A stretch of 64,000 nucleotides of DNA. Origin: an uncultured Prevotella sp. Its GTDB lineage: Bacteria; Bacteroidota; Bacteroidia; Bacteroidales; Bacteroidaceae. Every line of letters starts with the position of its first letter. Position 1 is the first letter of the stretch. The notes below the pieces were generated by a model. The model was not told the origin of the DNA, made no database searches, and worked only from the letters and a program-made list of their open reading frames with translations. Made by a program: the position numbers and the translations under genes. The stretch spans positions 102,799 through 166,798 of the forward strand of contig OMVI01000093.1 of assembly GCA_900314455.1 (NCBI GenBank), read 5' to 3'. Below, one piece after another: positions 16,973 to 25,583 of this stretch.

Positions 16973-19561
16973 ATGACATTCGACAAATTTACAATTAAAG
17001 CACAAGAGGCTGTACAGAGTGCAGTCAACATAACACAGCGCAACGGTCAGCAGACCATTGAGCCTGTGCACTTGCTTGCCGGCATAATGGACAAAGGCAA
17101 GGACGTCACCAACTACGTCTTTCAGAAGCTTGGTGTCAACGCCCAAGTCGTCGAGAATGCTGTCAACAATGAGATTAGCCACCTGCCGAAAGTAAGTGGC
17201 GGCGAGCCTTATCTCTCTTCAGACTCCAACAAAGTCTTGCAGAAGACGCTCGACATATCACAGAAACTCGGTGACGAATTCGTATCTATTGAGCCTATGC
17301 TTCTCGCATTGCTCGACGTTAAGAGTACTGCTTCACAGATACTTAAGGACGCCGGCTGTACGGAGAAAGAGATGACAATGGCTATCAACGAGCTGCGTCA
17401 GGGACAGAAAGTTCAGACGCAGAGCGGCGATGAGAACTATCAGGCACTGTCGAAGTTCGCTACGAACCTGGTTGAACAGGCACGTGCAGGAAAGCTCGAC
17501 CCGGTCATCGGACGCGACGAAGAGATACGCCGAGTACTTCAGATTCTATCTCGCCGTACCAAGAACAACCCTATTCTGATTGGTGAACCTGGTACTGGTA
17601 AGACCGCTATCGTAGAAGGTCTCGCTGAGCGTATCGTCCGTGGCGATGTTCCGGAGAACCTAAAGAACAAGCAACTCTACTCACTCGATATGGGTGCACT
17701 GCTTGCAGGCGCCAAGTATAAGGGTGAATTCGAGGAGCGTTTGAAGTCCGTTATCAAAGAGGTGACGAAGTCCAATGGCGAAATCATCCTCTTCATTGAT
17801 GAGATTCACACCCTTGTTGGTGCTGGTGGAGGCCAGGGTGCAATGGACGCAGCCAACATTTTGAAACCTGCCCTTGCACGTGGCGAGATACGTTGCATCG
17901 GTGCAACCACCCTCAACGAGTACCAGAAGTACTTCGAAAAGGATAAAGCTCTTGAGCGTAGGTTCCAGACCGTGATGGTCGATGAGCCTAGTGAGGTCGA
18001 CGCAATATCGATTCTCCGTGGCTTGAAGGAGCGCTACGAGAACCACCACAAGGTTCGTATCCAAGACGATGCATGTATCGCAGCAGTGAAACTTTCTGAG
18101 CGTTACATCTCCGACAGGTTCCTGCCGGACAAGGCTATCGACCTTATGGATGAAGCAGCCGCAAAGCTTCGTATGGAGCGCGACTCCGAACCGGAGGAGC
18201 TCGATGAGATTACACGTCACTTGAAGCAACTCGAAATTGAGCGTGAGGCTATCAAGCGTGAGAATGATACCGAGAAGATTGCACAGCTCGACAAGGAAAT
18301 TGCCGACCTGAAAGACCAGGAGCACTCACTCCGCGCTAAGTGGGAAGGCGAGAAAGCTCTTGTCAATAAGATTCAGGAAGACAAGCAACAGCAAGAGAAC
18401 TTGAAGCTCGAGGCTGAGCGTGCTGAGCGTGAAGGCAACTACGAACGTGTCGCAGAGATTCGTTACTCTAAGCTGAAGGAACTCGACGACGACATCAAGA
18501 AGACTCAGGAGCAGTTGAAGTCTACCCAAGGTGGTGCTGCAATGGTTCGTGAGGAAGTCACCGCTGACGATATTGCCGAGGTGGTGAGCCGTTGGACAGG
18601 AATACCTGTGACGAAGATGATGCAAAGCGAAAAGGAGAAACTCCTTCATCTTGAGGATGAGCTCCACAAGCGTGTCATCGGTCAGGACGAGGCTATCACC
18701 GCTGTTGCCGACGCTGTTCGCCGCAGCCGTGCAGGACTTCAGGACCCGAACCGTCCTATCGCTTCATTCCTCTTCCTTGGAACAACCGGTACAGGTAAGA
18801 CAGAGTTGGCTAAGACACTTGCCGACTATCTGTTCAACGACGAGTCTATGATGACGCGTATTGATATGAGTGAATACCAAGAGAAGTTCAGTGTCTCTCG
18901 TCTCATTGGAGCGCCTCCAGGGTACGTCGGCTATGACGAGGGTGGTCAGCTCACTGAGGCTGTACGCCGTAAACCATACTCTGTGGTTCTGTTCGATGAG
19001 ATTGAGAAGGCTCACCCGGATGTTTTCAACATCCTTCTGCAAGTCCTTGACGACGGTCGTCTGACCGATAACAAGGGTCGCACTGTGAACTTCAAGAACA
19101 CAATCATCATTATGACGTCTAACCTTGGCAGCCAGTACATCCAGGAGCAGTTCGAGACTATCAACGACGAGAACCGTCAGCAAGTCATCGACGACACTAA
19201 GGCTCACGTGATGGAGATGCTCAAAAAGACAATCCGTCCTGAGTTCCTGAACCGTATCGACGAGACGATAATGTTCCTGCCGCTTACCAAGAAGCAGATT
19301 GGCGGTGTTGTTGAACTCCAGCTCAACCGAGTCAAGAAGATGCTCGAGCCTCAGGGCTTCAACTTACAGTGGACTCCGCAGGCTGTCGGCTTCCTTTCCG
19401 ATGTCGGTTACGACCCAGAGTTCGGTGCACGTCCTGTCAAGAGGGCTATCCAGAAGTATGTCCTCAACGACCTCTCGAAGTCGTTGCTTGCTGAGAAGGT
19501 CAACCGCGACAAGCCAATCATCATCGATTGCTTCGGCGACGGTCTTGTCTTCCGCAACTGA
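16973..19561 (+). CDS. clpB: ATP-dependent chaperone ClpB
   Basis: Hexameric disaggregase that, with DnaK, pulls polypeptides out of heat-induced aggregates in the cytoplasm. 862 residues, the normal size. The N-domain spans about 1-145. The first AAA+ module has Walker A GEPGTGKT at about residue 205. The coiled-coil middle domain spans about 400-530 ([20 protein letters not shown] and following). The second AAA+ module has Walker A GTTGTGKT near residue 602, with IDMSEY and [15 protein letters not shown]. The C-terminal D2 small domain ends at FRN. The middle domain distinguishes it from ClpC/ClpA. It is monocistronic, with its own promoter, an unusual leader and a terminator at 19605-19640. 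Confidence 0.98.
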   Translation: MTFDKFTIKAQEAVQSAVNITQRNGQQTIEPVHLLAGIMDKGKDVTNYVFQKLGVNAQVVENAVNNEISHLPKVSGGEPYLSSDSNKVLQKTLDISQKLGDEFVSIEPMLLALLDVKSTASQILKDAGCTEKEMTMAINELRQGQKVQTQSGDENYQALSKFATNLVEQARAGKLDPVIGRDEEIRRVLQILSRRTKNNPILIGEPGTGKTAIVEGLAERIVRGDVPENLKNKQLYSLDMGALLAGAKYKGEFEERLKSVIKEVTKSNGEIILFIDEIHTLVGAGGGQGAMDAANILKPALARGEIRCIGATTLNEYQKYFEKDKALERRFQTVMVDEPSEVDAISILRGLKERYENHHKVRIQDDACIAAVKLSERYISDRFLPDKAIDLMDEAAAKLRMERDSEPEELDEITRHLKQLEIEREAIKRENDTEKIAQLDKEIADLKDQEHSLRAKWEGEKALVNKIQEDKQQQENLKLEAERAEREGNYERVAEIRYSKLKELDDDIKKTQEQLKSTQGGAAMVREEVTADDIAEVVSRWTGIPVTKMMQSEKEKLLHLEDELHKRVIGQDEAITAVADAVRRSRAGLQDPNRPIASFLFLGTTGTGKTELAKTLADYLFNDESMMTRIDMSEYQEKFSVSRLIGAPPGYVGYDEGGQLTEAVRRKPYSVVLFDEIEKAHPDVFNILLQVLDDGRLTDNKGRTVNFKNTIIIMTSNLGSQYIQEQFETINDENRQQVIDDTKAHVMEMLKKTIRPEFLNRIDETIMFLPLTKKQIGGVVELQLNRVKKMLEPQGFNLQWTPQAVGFLSDVGYDPEFGARPVKRAIQKYVLNDLSKSLLAEKVNRDKPIIIDCFGDGLVFRN

Positions 19562-19604
19562 TGGAAGCTCATTGACGATTAGAACTTATTAACTTATAAA
19601 ATCA

Positions 19605-19640
19605 AGCCGTTAGGTATATTTTTGCCTGACGGCTTTTTTA
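19605..19640 (+). terminator. clpB terminator
   Basis: AGCCGTTAGG (19605-19614) pairs with CCTGACGGCT (19625-19634) and is followed by six T. Confidence 0.88.
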
Positions 19641-19656
19641 TTGTCTAAACTTTTAG

Positions 19657-19664
19657 TAACTTTG
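19657..19664 (+). promoter_or_regulatory. -7 box upstream of the 19780 gene
   Basis: TAACTTTG is a full -7 match. No good -33 element is found at the right distance. If used, transcription starts near 19670, so the GTCTAT array at 19709-19756 would lie in the leader. Confidence 0.4.
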
Positions 19665-19708
19665 CGCCATAAATCACTCATGGGGAGCCATCAACAATAG
19701 CCAATCAT

Positions 19709-19756
19709 AGTCTATAATAGTCTATCCAAAGTCTATAATAGTCTATTCTGGTCTAT
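19709..19756 (+). repeat. five-copy GTCTAT array with helical phasing
   Basis: GTCTAT starts at 19710, 19720, 19731, 19741 and 19751: spacings of 10, 11, 10 and 10. It can also be seen as two 21-nt tandem copies of AGTCTATAATAGTCTAT plus four bases, and a fifth half. It lies 24-70 bases before the ATG of the 19780 gene. Confidence 0.75.
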
Positions 19757-19779
19757 CCCCATCTTAAAAAAGCAAAGCA

Positions 19780-20259
19780 ATGAAAAAGATTATCATCCTG
19801 CTCTTCGCCATCCTCACGATGACATCAGCAATGGCACAAAGCGACTACACATACCTCGACGCCGTTAAGGCACTCACCGAGACCAACTCACTGAAGACTC
19901 TCGGCGAGAAAGGATACGAACTTAAGAAGGAGGCAAAGGGCGCCACCCACGAGCTCTTCTATGTAAAAGGAAAGATGTATCTCGGCGAGGATTACGAATG
20001 GCACGGTAAGGACGACGCCAGTTCACTTGTCCGCGTGACATACCTCGACAACGTCATGAAGAGCATCGACATTATCTATACCTCTCTGCAAAGCATAGAG
20101 TCGTCGTTCGACGAGCTCCGCTTCAGCAAGCCGCAAGCCATGGGCGAGGACACCGAAGGTACCGACAAGGTGTTCAAGTTCCAGACCGAGCAGCTTAACG
20201 TGACTGTCGAAGTCCCTGAAAATCACGAGACTGCGACTTTCCATATTGAGAAGAAATAA
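19780..20259 (+). CDS. hypothetical secreted protein
   Basis: 159 residues, not recognised. Residues 1-19 are a clear signal peptide (MKKIIILLFAILTMTSAMAQ), so the product is periplasmic or secreted. The mature part is acidic and mixed alpha/beta, without cysteines or metal motifs; notable segments are ATHELFYVKGKMYLGEDYEW and TEQLNVTVEVPENHETATFH. The leader carries the phased GTCTAT array. The next gene follows 41 nt later on the same strand and may be cotranscribed. Confidence 0.8.
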   Translation: MKKIIILLFAILTMTSAMAQSDYTYLDAVKALTETNSLKTLGEKGYELKKEAKGATHELFYVKGKMYLGEDYEWHGKDDASSLVRVTYLDNVMKSIDIIYTSLQSIESSFDELRFSKPQAMGEDTEGTDKVFKFQTEQLNVTVEVPENHETATFHIEKK

Positions 20260-20300
20260 GCACCAAACTACCTTGCCGGAATTATTTTGGAGGAAAAACT

Positions 20301-20753
20301 ATGAGCGAAGAGCAAACTAACAACAATGGACCTAAGCTAAGCTACGGAATGAAAATATTCCTTATCGTTGGCACAATACTGGTAGCCGGTTTCTTTATCT
20401 TCTACCTTTCAATTCATGGCAACGACCCGGAGTATCTTCGCACACAGATAGACCCCGACTCAACTCTCGCCGACAAGGAACTCGTAATCAAGCAGGACAC
20501 AGCCACCAAGGACACCGCAGCCGTCGACTCAGCCAACGTGGAGGAGCAGAAGCAGGCTGCCAAGGTATTCAACAGTATTCGTGGCAACCACCGCCACAAG
20601 GTCGATGCCGACGATGCTGATAATGACGCAGAGACCGAAAGCAGCGATGCCGCTACCGAGGATGGAGCCGATGGCAATGGCACTCCTGAGAAATCGTCGT
20701 CTCCAACATCTCCGAAGAGCGAAAGCGCCCCAACCGTTGAGTCGGTTGAATAA
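20301..20753 (+). CDS. hypothetical single-pass membrane protein with disordered acidic tail
   Basis: 150 residues, not recognised. Residues ~16-38 form one transmembrane helix (KIFLIVGTILVAGFFIFYLS). The C-terminal ~100 residues are low-complexity, rich in Asp, Ala, Glu, Thr and Ser (DADDADNDAETESSDAATED), and probably disordered. A GGAGGAA ribosome-binding site lies just upstream of the ATG. It sits between a secreted protein and trmO on the same strand. Confidence 0.7.
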   Translation: MSEEQTNNNGPKLSYGMKIFLIVGTILVAGFFIFYLSIHGNDPEYLRTQIDPDSTLADKELVIKQDTATKDTAAVDSANVEEQKQAAKVFNSIRGNHRHKVDADDADNDAETESSDAATEDGADGNGTPEKSSSPTSPKSESAPTVESVE

Positions 20754-20797
20754 TAGCCACAAGACTACGAAATAGATAAGCCGGACTCCTTTTTACT

Positions 20798-21466
20798 ATG
20801 CAGATTGAACCCATAGCGACATTCCGCTCGCCACTGACGACAAAGTTCGGCATACCAAGGCAGAGCGGACTCGCCAAAGATTTGCAAGGCCGCATTGTCC
20901 TCGAGCAGAAATACAACGACCCGAACGCTCTCCGTGGCCTTGACGGTTTCGACTATGTTTGGCTTATATGGGGCTTCTCCGCCAATAAATCACAAAAAGA
21001 AACATTCCACCCTACCGTGCGTCCACCACGTCTCGGAGGCAACGAGCGCATCGGAGTCTTTGCATCCCGCTCTCCCTTCCGCCCAAATAATCTTGGTCTG
21101 TCGTCGGTCAGAATCATCGCAATAGAGGACAACGAGATTATCGTAAGCGGAGCCGATTTGATGGACGGTACGCCAATCTACGACATCAAACCATACATCC
21201 CCTACGCTGACGCTCACCCCGAAGCCCGTGGCGGCTTCACCGACGACCGCCGATGGGACAACCTTGAAGTTGAATTCGACCCCAAGGTTCTTTCCAAGAT
21301 TTCTTCTTCGGAAGCAAAGGAGCTCACCGAAGTCCTTTCCCTCGACCCTCGACCTCATTATCAGAACAACCCCGAGCGTGTCTACGGCATGCCTTTCCAT
21401 CATCATGATGTCCACTTTAAAGTAGCCGGAAAGGTCCTCACCGTCATCGAAATTGTAGACTTATAG
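20798..21466 (+). CDS. trmO: tRNA (N6-threonylcarbamoyladenosine37-N6)-methyltransferase TrmO
   Basis: Adds a methyl group from SAM to t6A at position 37 of tRNAs reading ACY codons. 222 residues with the TrmO (TsaA/YaeB) beta-barrel: GLDGFDYVWLIWGF, HPTVRPPRLGGNERIGVFAS, RSPFRPNNLGLSSVRI and DLMDGTPIYDIKPYIPYADA are all family motifs. The C-terminal lobe ends with VYGMPFHHHDVHFKV. It is the last gene of a possible three-gene run and is followed by the second copy of the 148-nt element. Confidence 0.93.
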   Translation: MQIEPIATFRSPLTTKFGIPRQSGLAKDLQGRIVLEQKYNDPNALRGLDGFDYVWLIWGFSANKSQKETFHPTVRPPRLGGNERIGVFASRSPFRPNNLGLSSVRIIAIEDNEIIVSGADLMDGTPIYDIKPYIPYADAHPEARGGFTDDRRWDNLEVEFDPKVLSKISSSEAKELTEVLSLDPRPHYQNNPERVYGMPFHHHDVHFKVAGKVLTVIEIVDL

Positions 21467-21595
21467 AATTCAAATATATTTGGTTCATCCGACATTTGAA
21501 GCGATTGTATCCACAAACTTCGAAGAAGTTTTACTCTCGAGGTTATTGCCGATGTGCATGTCTCACTTCAACTATTAGATAAGCCATAATTCTTT

Positions 21596-21743
21596 ACAGT
21601 TTTCCAACACTTAAACTTTGGGCTTCTGAAAGATAAGCTTTTGCTTTGCAAAAGATGAGGTTTCGCAGTCTAAAAGATATGGTTCTGCAAGCCAAAAGAT
21701 ATGGTTTTGCAGAGCCGTTGACAATCAACGGGTTGCAAGGACA
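21596..21743 (+). repeat. 148-nt interspersed element, copy 2 (four ~22-nt units)
   Basis: It has the same ends (ACAGTTTTCCAACAC ... TTGACAATCAA ... CAAGGACA) and the same length as 1058-1205. The last three units, from about 21650, are near-identical to each other: AAAAGATGAGGTTTCGCAG, AAAAGATATGGTTCTGCAAG, AAAAGATATGGTTTTGCAG. It fills most of the 313-bp gap between trmO and the YiiX-like gene; nothing else is seen there. Confidence 0.78.
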
Positions 21744-21779
21744 TAACGAACAAAAGTACTGTTTGAAATATATTGACAG

Positions 21780-22394
21780 TTATTTGCTTCTTATTTTCCC
21801 AACAATCGTCACACTCTTGTCAGCCGCCAGCTGAGCGGGATTGGTACCGGGAGCACCCTCCGGAACGCTGCGACCATGCCTGCGGTACAGCTCAATCCAA
21901 TATGGCACAATCGTTCCGCTGGCATCGTGGAACGACATCGGAATGGTATGGAAAACCGCCTTCCCCCTCTTGTCAACATAACACTTCTGTACTAGTTCAC
22001 TGCAATACATCGCGCTGTCGTCAGGCTCAAAGAGGGAATCGTACGGAAGACCAACATACGCCAACGCCTTGTCGACCGACGCCTTGCTGTCAAGTCCTTT
22101 GACATTTCCTACAAGGCACACGGCATTGTCGCCGAGGAAGTCATTCACACCTCGCTCAGACACCCCGCGGCCCGTTGTAGCCTCAACGACAAACGGCTTG
22201 CCGGAGCGCATGAAGAAGATGGCGACATGGTCTATCGGCGCCTGCCCTGCCGAAACAGTCGACTGGGTGATGGCATTGCCATTCTCATTGACGACAAACA
22301 ACAAGTCACCGGTATGCAAACGCATTCCGTCAACCTTACTGCTGCTTCCGCAACTACCAAATAAAAATAGGGAAAATAAAAGGAATAAAGTCGG
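21780..22394 (-). CDS. YiiX-like papain-fold (NlpC/P60-type) lipoprotein without a visible start codon
   Basis: A predicted lipoprotein cysteine hydrolase. The signal peptide LFLLFSLFLFGSC has a good lipobox (FGSC), followed by the domain: MRLHTGDLLFVVNENGNAIT, the catalytic-type His in PIDHVAIFF, and Cys in DSAMYCSELVQKCY. The frame is open back through tRNA-Pro to an ATG at 22472, but between the tRNA 3' end (22391) and the signal peptide there is no ATG, GTG or TTG. The next ATG (22325) would remove the signal peptide. The start is therefore unresolved: initiation within the tRNA region, a rare ATC codon, or a decayed gene. The fold assignment is moderately sure; the substrate (peptidoglycan or lipid amide) is unknown. 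Confidence 0.7.
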   Translation of the reverse strand, partial: PTLFLLFSLFLFGSCGSSSKVDGMRLHTGDLLFVVNENGNAITQSTVSAGQAPIDHVAIFFMRSGKPFVVEATTGRGVSERGVNDFLGDNAVCLVGNVKGLDSKASVDKALAYVGLPYDSLFEPDDSAMYCSELVQKCYVDKRGKAVFHTIPMSFHDASGTIVPYWIELYRRHGRSVPEGAPGTNPAQLAADKSVTIVGKIRSK

Positions 22395-22465
22395 GATGAC
22401 TGGACTCGAACCAGCGACCACTGGTCCCCCAGACCAGCATTCTAAACCTACTGAACTACATCCCG
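22391..22465 (-). tRNA. tRNA-Pro(GGG)
   Basis: On the minus strand the acceptor CGGGATG pairs with CATCCCG. The anticodon stem CTGGT/ACCAG encloses the loop CTGGGGG (anticodon GGG). The T-arm is CTGGTTCGAGTCCAG. The discriminator is A and CCA is not encoded. The 3' end runs directly into the YiiX-like reading frame. Confidence 0.93.
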
Positions 22466-22482
22466 GTTTCATTTTGCGAATG

Positions 22483-22490
22483 CAAAAGTA
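22483..22490 (-). promoter_or_regulatory. -7 box for tRNA-Pro (and the YiiX-like gene)
   Basis: TACTTTTG on the minus strand, 18 bases before the mature tRNA 5' end. It is the only good promoter found for the downstream lipoprotein frame. Confidence 0.55.
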
Positions 22491-22561
22491 CTAATATCTA
22501 TTTGAAACGCCAAAATATTAATTCCATTTTTTACTTTTTTGAGTCTATTAAGTCTTTCCCC

Positions 22562-22592
22562 TTGGCAGTTACCTGTAAATTCATTACTTTTG
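22562..22592 (+). promoter_or_regulatory. promoter for the metzincin lipoprotein
   Basis: TTGG (22562-22565) and TACTTTTG (22585-22592), 19 bp apart. They place the transcript start near 22599 and so rule out the in-frame ATG at 22502. Confidence 0.6.
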
Positions 22593-22621
22593 CACTAACA
22601 AGGCTTTGGCACCGCCGGGCT

Positions 22622-23785
22622 ATGAGACGAAAGACAAAGAGAATGAGACATTTCGGCATATTCATCCTTTTCGCTGCACTGCTCCTTTCGGGTTGTGCCA
22701 AGGACGATATGATTCTACAGGACACCGAAGACATAACCAATCAGGACGACGACAACACCACTGCCGTGCTCGACGACAACTACACCTACAAGTTGCCTGT
22801 TATCTTCCACGTTTTATACACCGACGACAACGACTCCGTTCGCACTCTCGCAACCCGTCTGCCAAATATCCTCAGAAAAGTCAACGAGCTTTACAAAGGC
22901 AACATTTACGGATGGCGCGGCGTTTACAGCGAGAATATCAACGTCGACCTGCAACTTGCGAAGACGGACGAAAGCGGGAACGCACTCGCTACGCCGGGTG
23001 TGGAGTTCGTGAAATGGAACGGAAGGATGCCTATTGAGGCAGGCTCGTTCATGACTTCGAAGAATTCCAACCTAATCTGGGAGCCCAACGAATACGTCAA
23101 CGTCATGGTATTCCCATTCGAGCAGAACACTAAGGGTAGCATAATCCTCGGTATCAGCCACATGCCATATACCATCAGCGACAGCACAAAACTTGACGGA
23201 CTGGAGGAAACGACGCACAACTATCTGTGGAAGGGCAACCTGAACTTTCCTTATTGTGTCTCCATAAACAGCGAGTACCTCTACTGCGAGTCGACACGCT
23301 ACGACGACCCGGAGCACGGACGCAAGAAGTACGTCTACGATTCGCGTGACATCGTTGCCACACTTGCCCACGAAATCGGGCACTATCTTGGTCTTCATCA
23401 TGTCTTTACAGAAGAGAAGACGGGCAGCGGAGCCAGCGCGGCATACTCGTCTGTTGACGATTGCTACGATACCGACTACTGTGACGACACACCATCATAC
23501 AACAAGAAGGAATACAACGACTCGCTGAGCCAAATGCCAAAGGGTACGCCTATGAGCCTGTATGTCAAGCGGCACTCGTGTGACGGTACCGAGTTCGACT
23601 CCGACAATATAATGGACTATTCCGTGGGGTACGCCTTCCAGTTCTCCAAAGAGCAGAAAGCACGCATGCGCCACGTCCTTTACTACAGTCCGCTCATACC
23701 TGGTCCGAAGCGCAACAATGCCAACAAGACGACTCGCTCAGCCAATGGCGAAATCGTGAACTTACCTATTGTAACATCAGAATAG
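22622..23785 (+). CDS. zinc-dependent metalloproteinase lipoprotein (metzincin)
   Basis: Predicted exported protease, 387 residues from the ATG at 22622, chosen because the promoter at 22562-22592 lies inside the longer open frame. Residues 1-24 are a lipoprotein signal ending LLLSGC. The zinc site HEIGHYLGLHH (HExxHxxGxxH) lies near residue 250 in VATLAHEIGHYLGLHHVF. A Met-turn candidate, IMDYS, follows about 80 residues later. Several paired cysteines (DDCYDTDYCDDTP) may form disulfides. It resembles the Bacteroides metzincin lipoprotein family typified by BF0631. The substrate is unknown. The next gene, aroA, starts 5 nt after its stop. Confidence 0.88.
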   Translation: MRRKTKRMRHFGIFILFAALLLSGCAKDDMILQDTEDITNQDDDNTTAVLDDNYTYKLPVIFHVLYTDDNDSVRTLATRLPNILRKVNELYKGNIYGWRGVYSENINVDLQLAKTDESGNALATPGVEFVKWNGRMPIEAGSFMTSKNSNLIWEPNEYVNVMVFPFEQNTKGSIILGISHMPYTISDSTKLDGLEETTHNYLWKGNLNFPYCVSINSEYLYCESTRYDDPEHGRKKYVYDSRDIVATLAHEIGHYLGLHHVFTEEKTGSGASAAYSSVDDCYDTDYCDDTPSYNKKEYNDSLSQMPKGTPMSLYVKRHSCDGTEFDSDNIMDYSVGYAFQFSKEQKARMRHVLYYSPLIPGPKRNNANKTTRSANGEIVNLPIVTSE

Positions 23786-23790
23786 AAACA

Positions 23791-25026
23791 ATGACCTACA
23801 AAATTATAGCTCCAAAACACATAAACGAAACTATCAAACTGCCGGCTTCTAAGAGCATCAGCAACCGCGCCATAATCCTTGGTGCGCTGTCGGGCGGAAA
23901 GACGATGCCCGACAACCTCTCCGACTGCGACGACACGGAAGTTATCGTACGCGCGCTGAAGTCGATGCCGGAGACTATCGACATCGGGGCAGCTGGCACG
24001 GCGATGCGATTTATGACGGCATACCTGAGCGTTACGGAGGGAACGCATACGCTGACGGGGACGGAACGCATGAAGCACCGTCCTATCCGCATACTCGTCG
24101 ACGCGCTGAGGACACTCGGAGCTGAGATAGAATATGCCGGGGACGAAGGCTTTCCGCCACTCCGCATCACGGGCCACAAGCTCAGCGGCGGCTATCTTGA
24201 GATGGAAGGCGATGTCAGCAGTCAGTATATTTCAGCTTTGCTGTTGATTGCCCCTTCTCTCGAAAACGGACTGACACTGCGGCTTACAGGTGAAATTGTC
24301 AGCCGGCCATACATCGACCTCACCATACACGTTATGCACGAGTTCGGCATAAGCGCCGACTGGAGCGACATCGACACCATAACCGTGGCGCATCAGCATT
24401 ATGGTGATTTCCCATACACGATAGAAAACGACTGGAGCGCTGCTTCCTACTGGTACGAGATGCTGGCTTACCTCGACGACCGCGACTCGTCTGTTGTCCT
24501 TCCCGGGCTAAAAGACGGTTCCCGACAGGGCGATTCGGCAGTGCGGTATCTCTTCAGTATGCTTGGCGTAAAGACGGCGTTCAATGCCAACGGCGACGCT
24601 GTGCTGACACGGCACCACCGCACGCTGCCACGCATGGACTATAATTTCATAAACCAACCGGACCTTGCGCAGACGCTCGTCGTGACGTGCACGCTGCTCA
24701 ACATTCCGTTCCACTTCACCGGTCTCGACAGTCTGAAGATAAAGGAGACTGACCGCATCAAGGCTCTGAAGATTGAACTGCGAAAGTTGGGTTATGTCAT
24801 CTCCGACAACAACGGCAAGGAACTGGAGTGGAAGGGAAGCCGATGCCCGGCTACCCCCTACCCCGTCATCGACACGTATGAGGACCACCGCATGGCAATG
24901 GCATTCGCCCCGGCAGCCATTATACTTGGGGAAATCCGCATAAACAACCCGGATGTCGTCACAAAGTCGTACCCCCACTATTGGGAAGACTTGCGCTCGG
25001 CTGGGTTTACAATTGAGGAAGTATAG
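23791..25026 (+). CDS. aroA: 3-phosphoshikimate 1-carboxyvinyltransferase (EPSP synthase)
   Basis: Transfers enolpyruvate from PEP to shikimate 3-phosphate, the sixth step of the shikimate pathway. 411 residues with the family signatures LPASKSISNRAIILGALSGG (substrate-binding Lys/Ser), GAAGTAMRFMTAYL, TGTERMKHRPI, DVSSQYISALLL, KIKETDRIKALKIELRKLG and YEDHRMAMAFAP. It follows the protease gene by 5 nt and is cotranscribed with it, an odd pairing functionally. aroC, the next enzyme, lies at 45084. Confidence 0.97.
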   Translation: MTYKIIAPKHINETIKLPASKSISNRAIILGALSGGKTMPDNLSDCDDTEVIVRALKSMPETIDIGAAGTAMRFMTAYLSVTEGTHTLTGTERMKHRPIRILVDALRTLGAEIEYAGDEGFPPLRITGHKLSGGYLEMEGDVSSQYISALLLIAPSLENGLTLRLTGEIVSRPYIDLTIHVMHEFGISADWSDIDTITVAHQHYGDFPYTIENDWSAASYWYEMLAYLDDRDSSVVLPGLKDGSRQGDSAVRYLFSMLGVKTAFNANGDAVLTRHHRTLPRMDYNFINQPDLAQTLVVTCTLLNIPFHFTGLDSLKIKETDRIKALKIELRKLGYVISDNNGKELEWKGSRCPATPYPVIDTYEDHRMAMAFAPAAIILGEIRINNPDVVTKSYPHYWEDLRSAGFTIEEV

Positions 25027-25038
25027 CAATCGACGCTC

Positions 25039-25437
25039 ATGAACATTATCATCATTGCCATAATAGCCCTTGCGGCACTCGCTGTCATCGTCATGGTGGG
25101 AACGAAACTGTTCTCGAAAGACGATGGTGAGGATGCCGTGGTCGTACCTGCGGAGGACTGCTCGACATGCGACGGAACGAACGTAAAGTGCGAGCAGGTG
25201 TGCCAGATGGAGGCTGCGACGAAACCGGTGGAGTATTTCGACGATGAGGAACTCGATGCGTTTGCTGGCAGACCGTCAGACGGCTACTCCGACGAGGAGG
25301 CTGCCCAGTTCGCTGATGTGCTCGAAACACTGCGGCAAAACGAGGTTAGGCCTTGGAACAGGAGCCTTATCCTGCGTGGAATAAACATGCCCGACCAGAT
25401 AAAGGATGAGTTCATTGCGCTCGCAGAGGAAGGTTAA
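25039..25437 (+). CDS. hypothetical membrane-anchored protein
   Basis: 132 residues, not recognised. An N-terminal hydrophobic helix (residues 2-26, IIIIAIIALAALAVIVMVGT) precedes an acidic soluble part with a cysteine cluster (EDCSTCDGTNVKCEQVCQME; four Cys in 16 residues) that could bind a metal or form disulfides. A conserved-looking helical end reads LRQNEVRPWNRSLILRGINM. It starts 12 nt after aroA and is probably in the same operon. Confidence 0.75.
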   Translation: MNIIIIAIIALAALAVIVMVGTKLFSKDDGEDAVVVPAEDCSTCDGTNVKCEQVCQMEAATKPVEYFDDEELDAFAGRPSDGYSDEEAAQFADVLETLRQNEVRPWNRSLILRGINMPDQIKDEFIALAEEG

Positions 25438-25583
25438 GGCCGCCCCAAGCTCCTCACAAGGGATGGGATGTCTTGAAATGACGTATGGATAAACTACAAT
25501 GTATGGTCTGAATGGACAGCATATAATTGATTAGATTTATACCGCAAAGGCAATAAAACCGAAGGAAAAGAGTTTAATATAGT

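Noticed and set aside
22391-22465. Phage or island attachment site at tRNA-Pro
   Set aside because: No duplicated tRNA 3' end and no integrase gene are visible nearby; only the missing start codon of the adjoining gene hints at rearrangement.
22502-22621. Upstream start for the metzincin lipoprotein
   Set aside because: It would lie before and within the promoter, and would bury the lipoprotein signal peptide in the interior.
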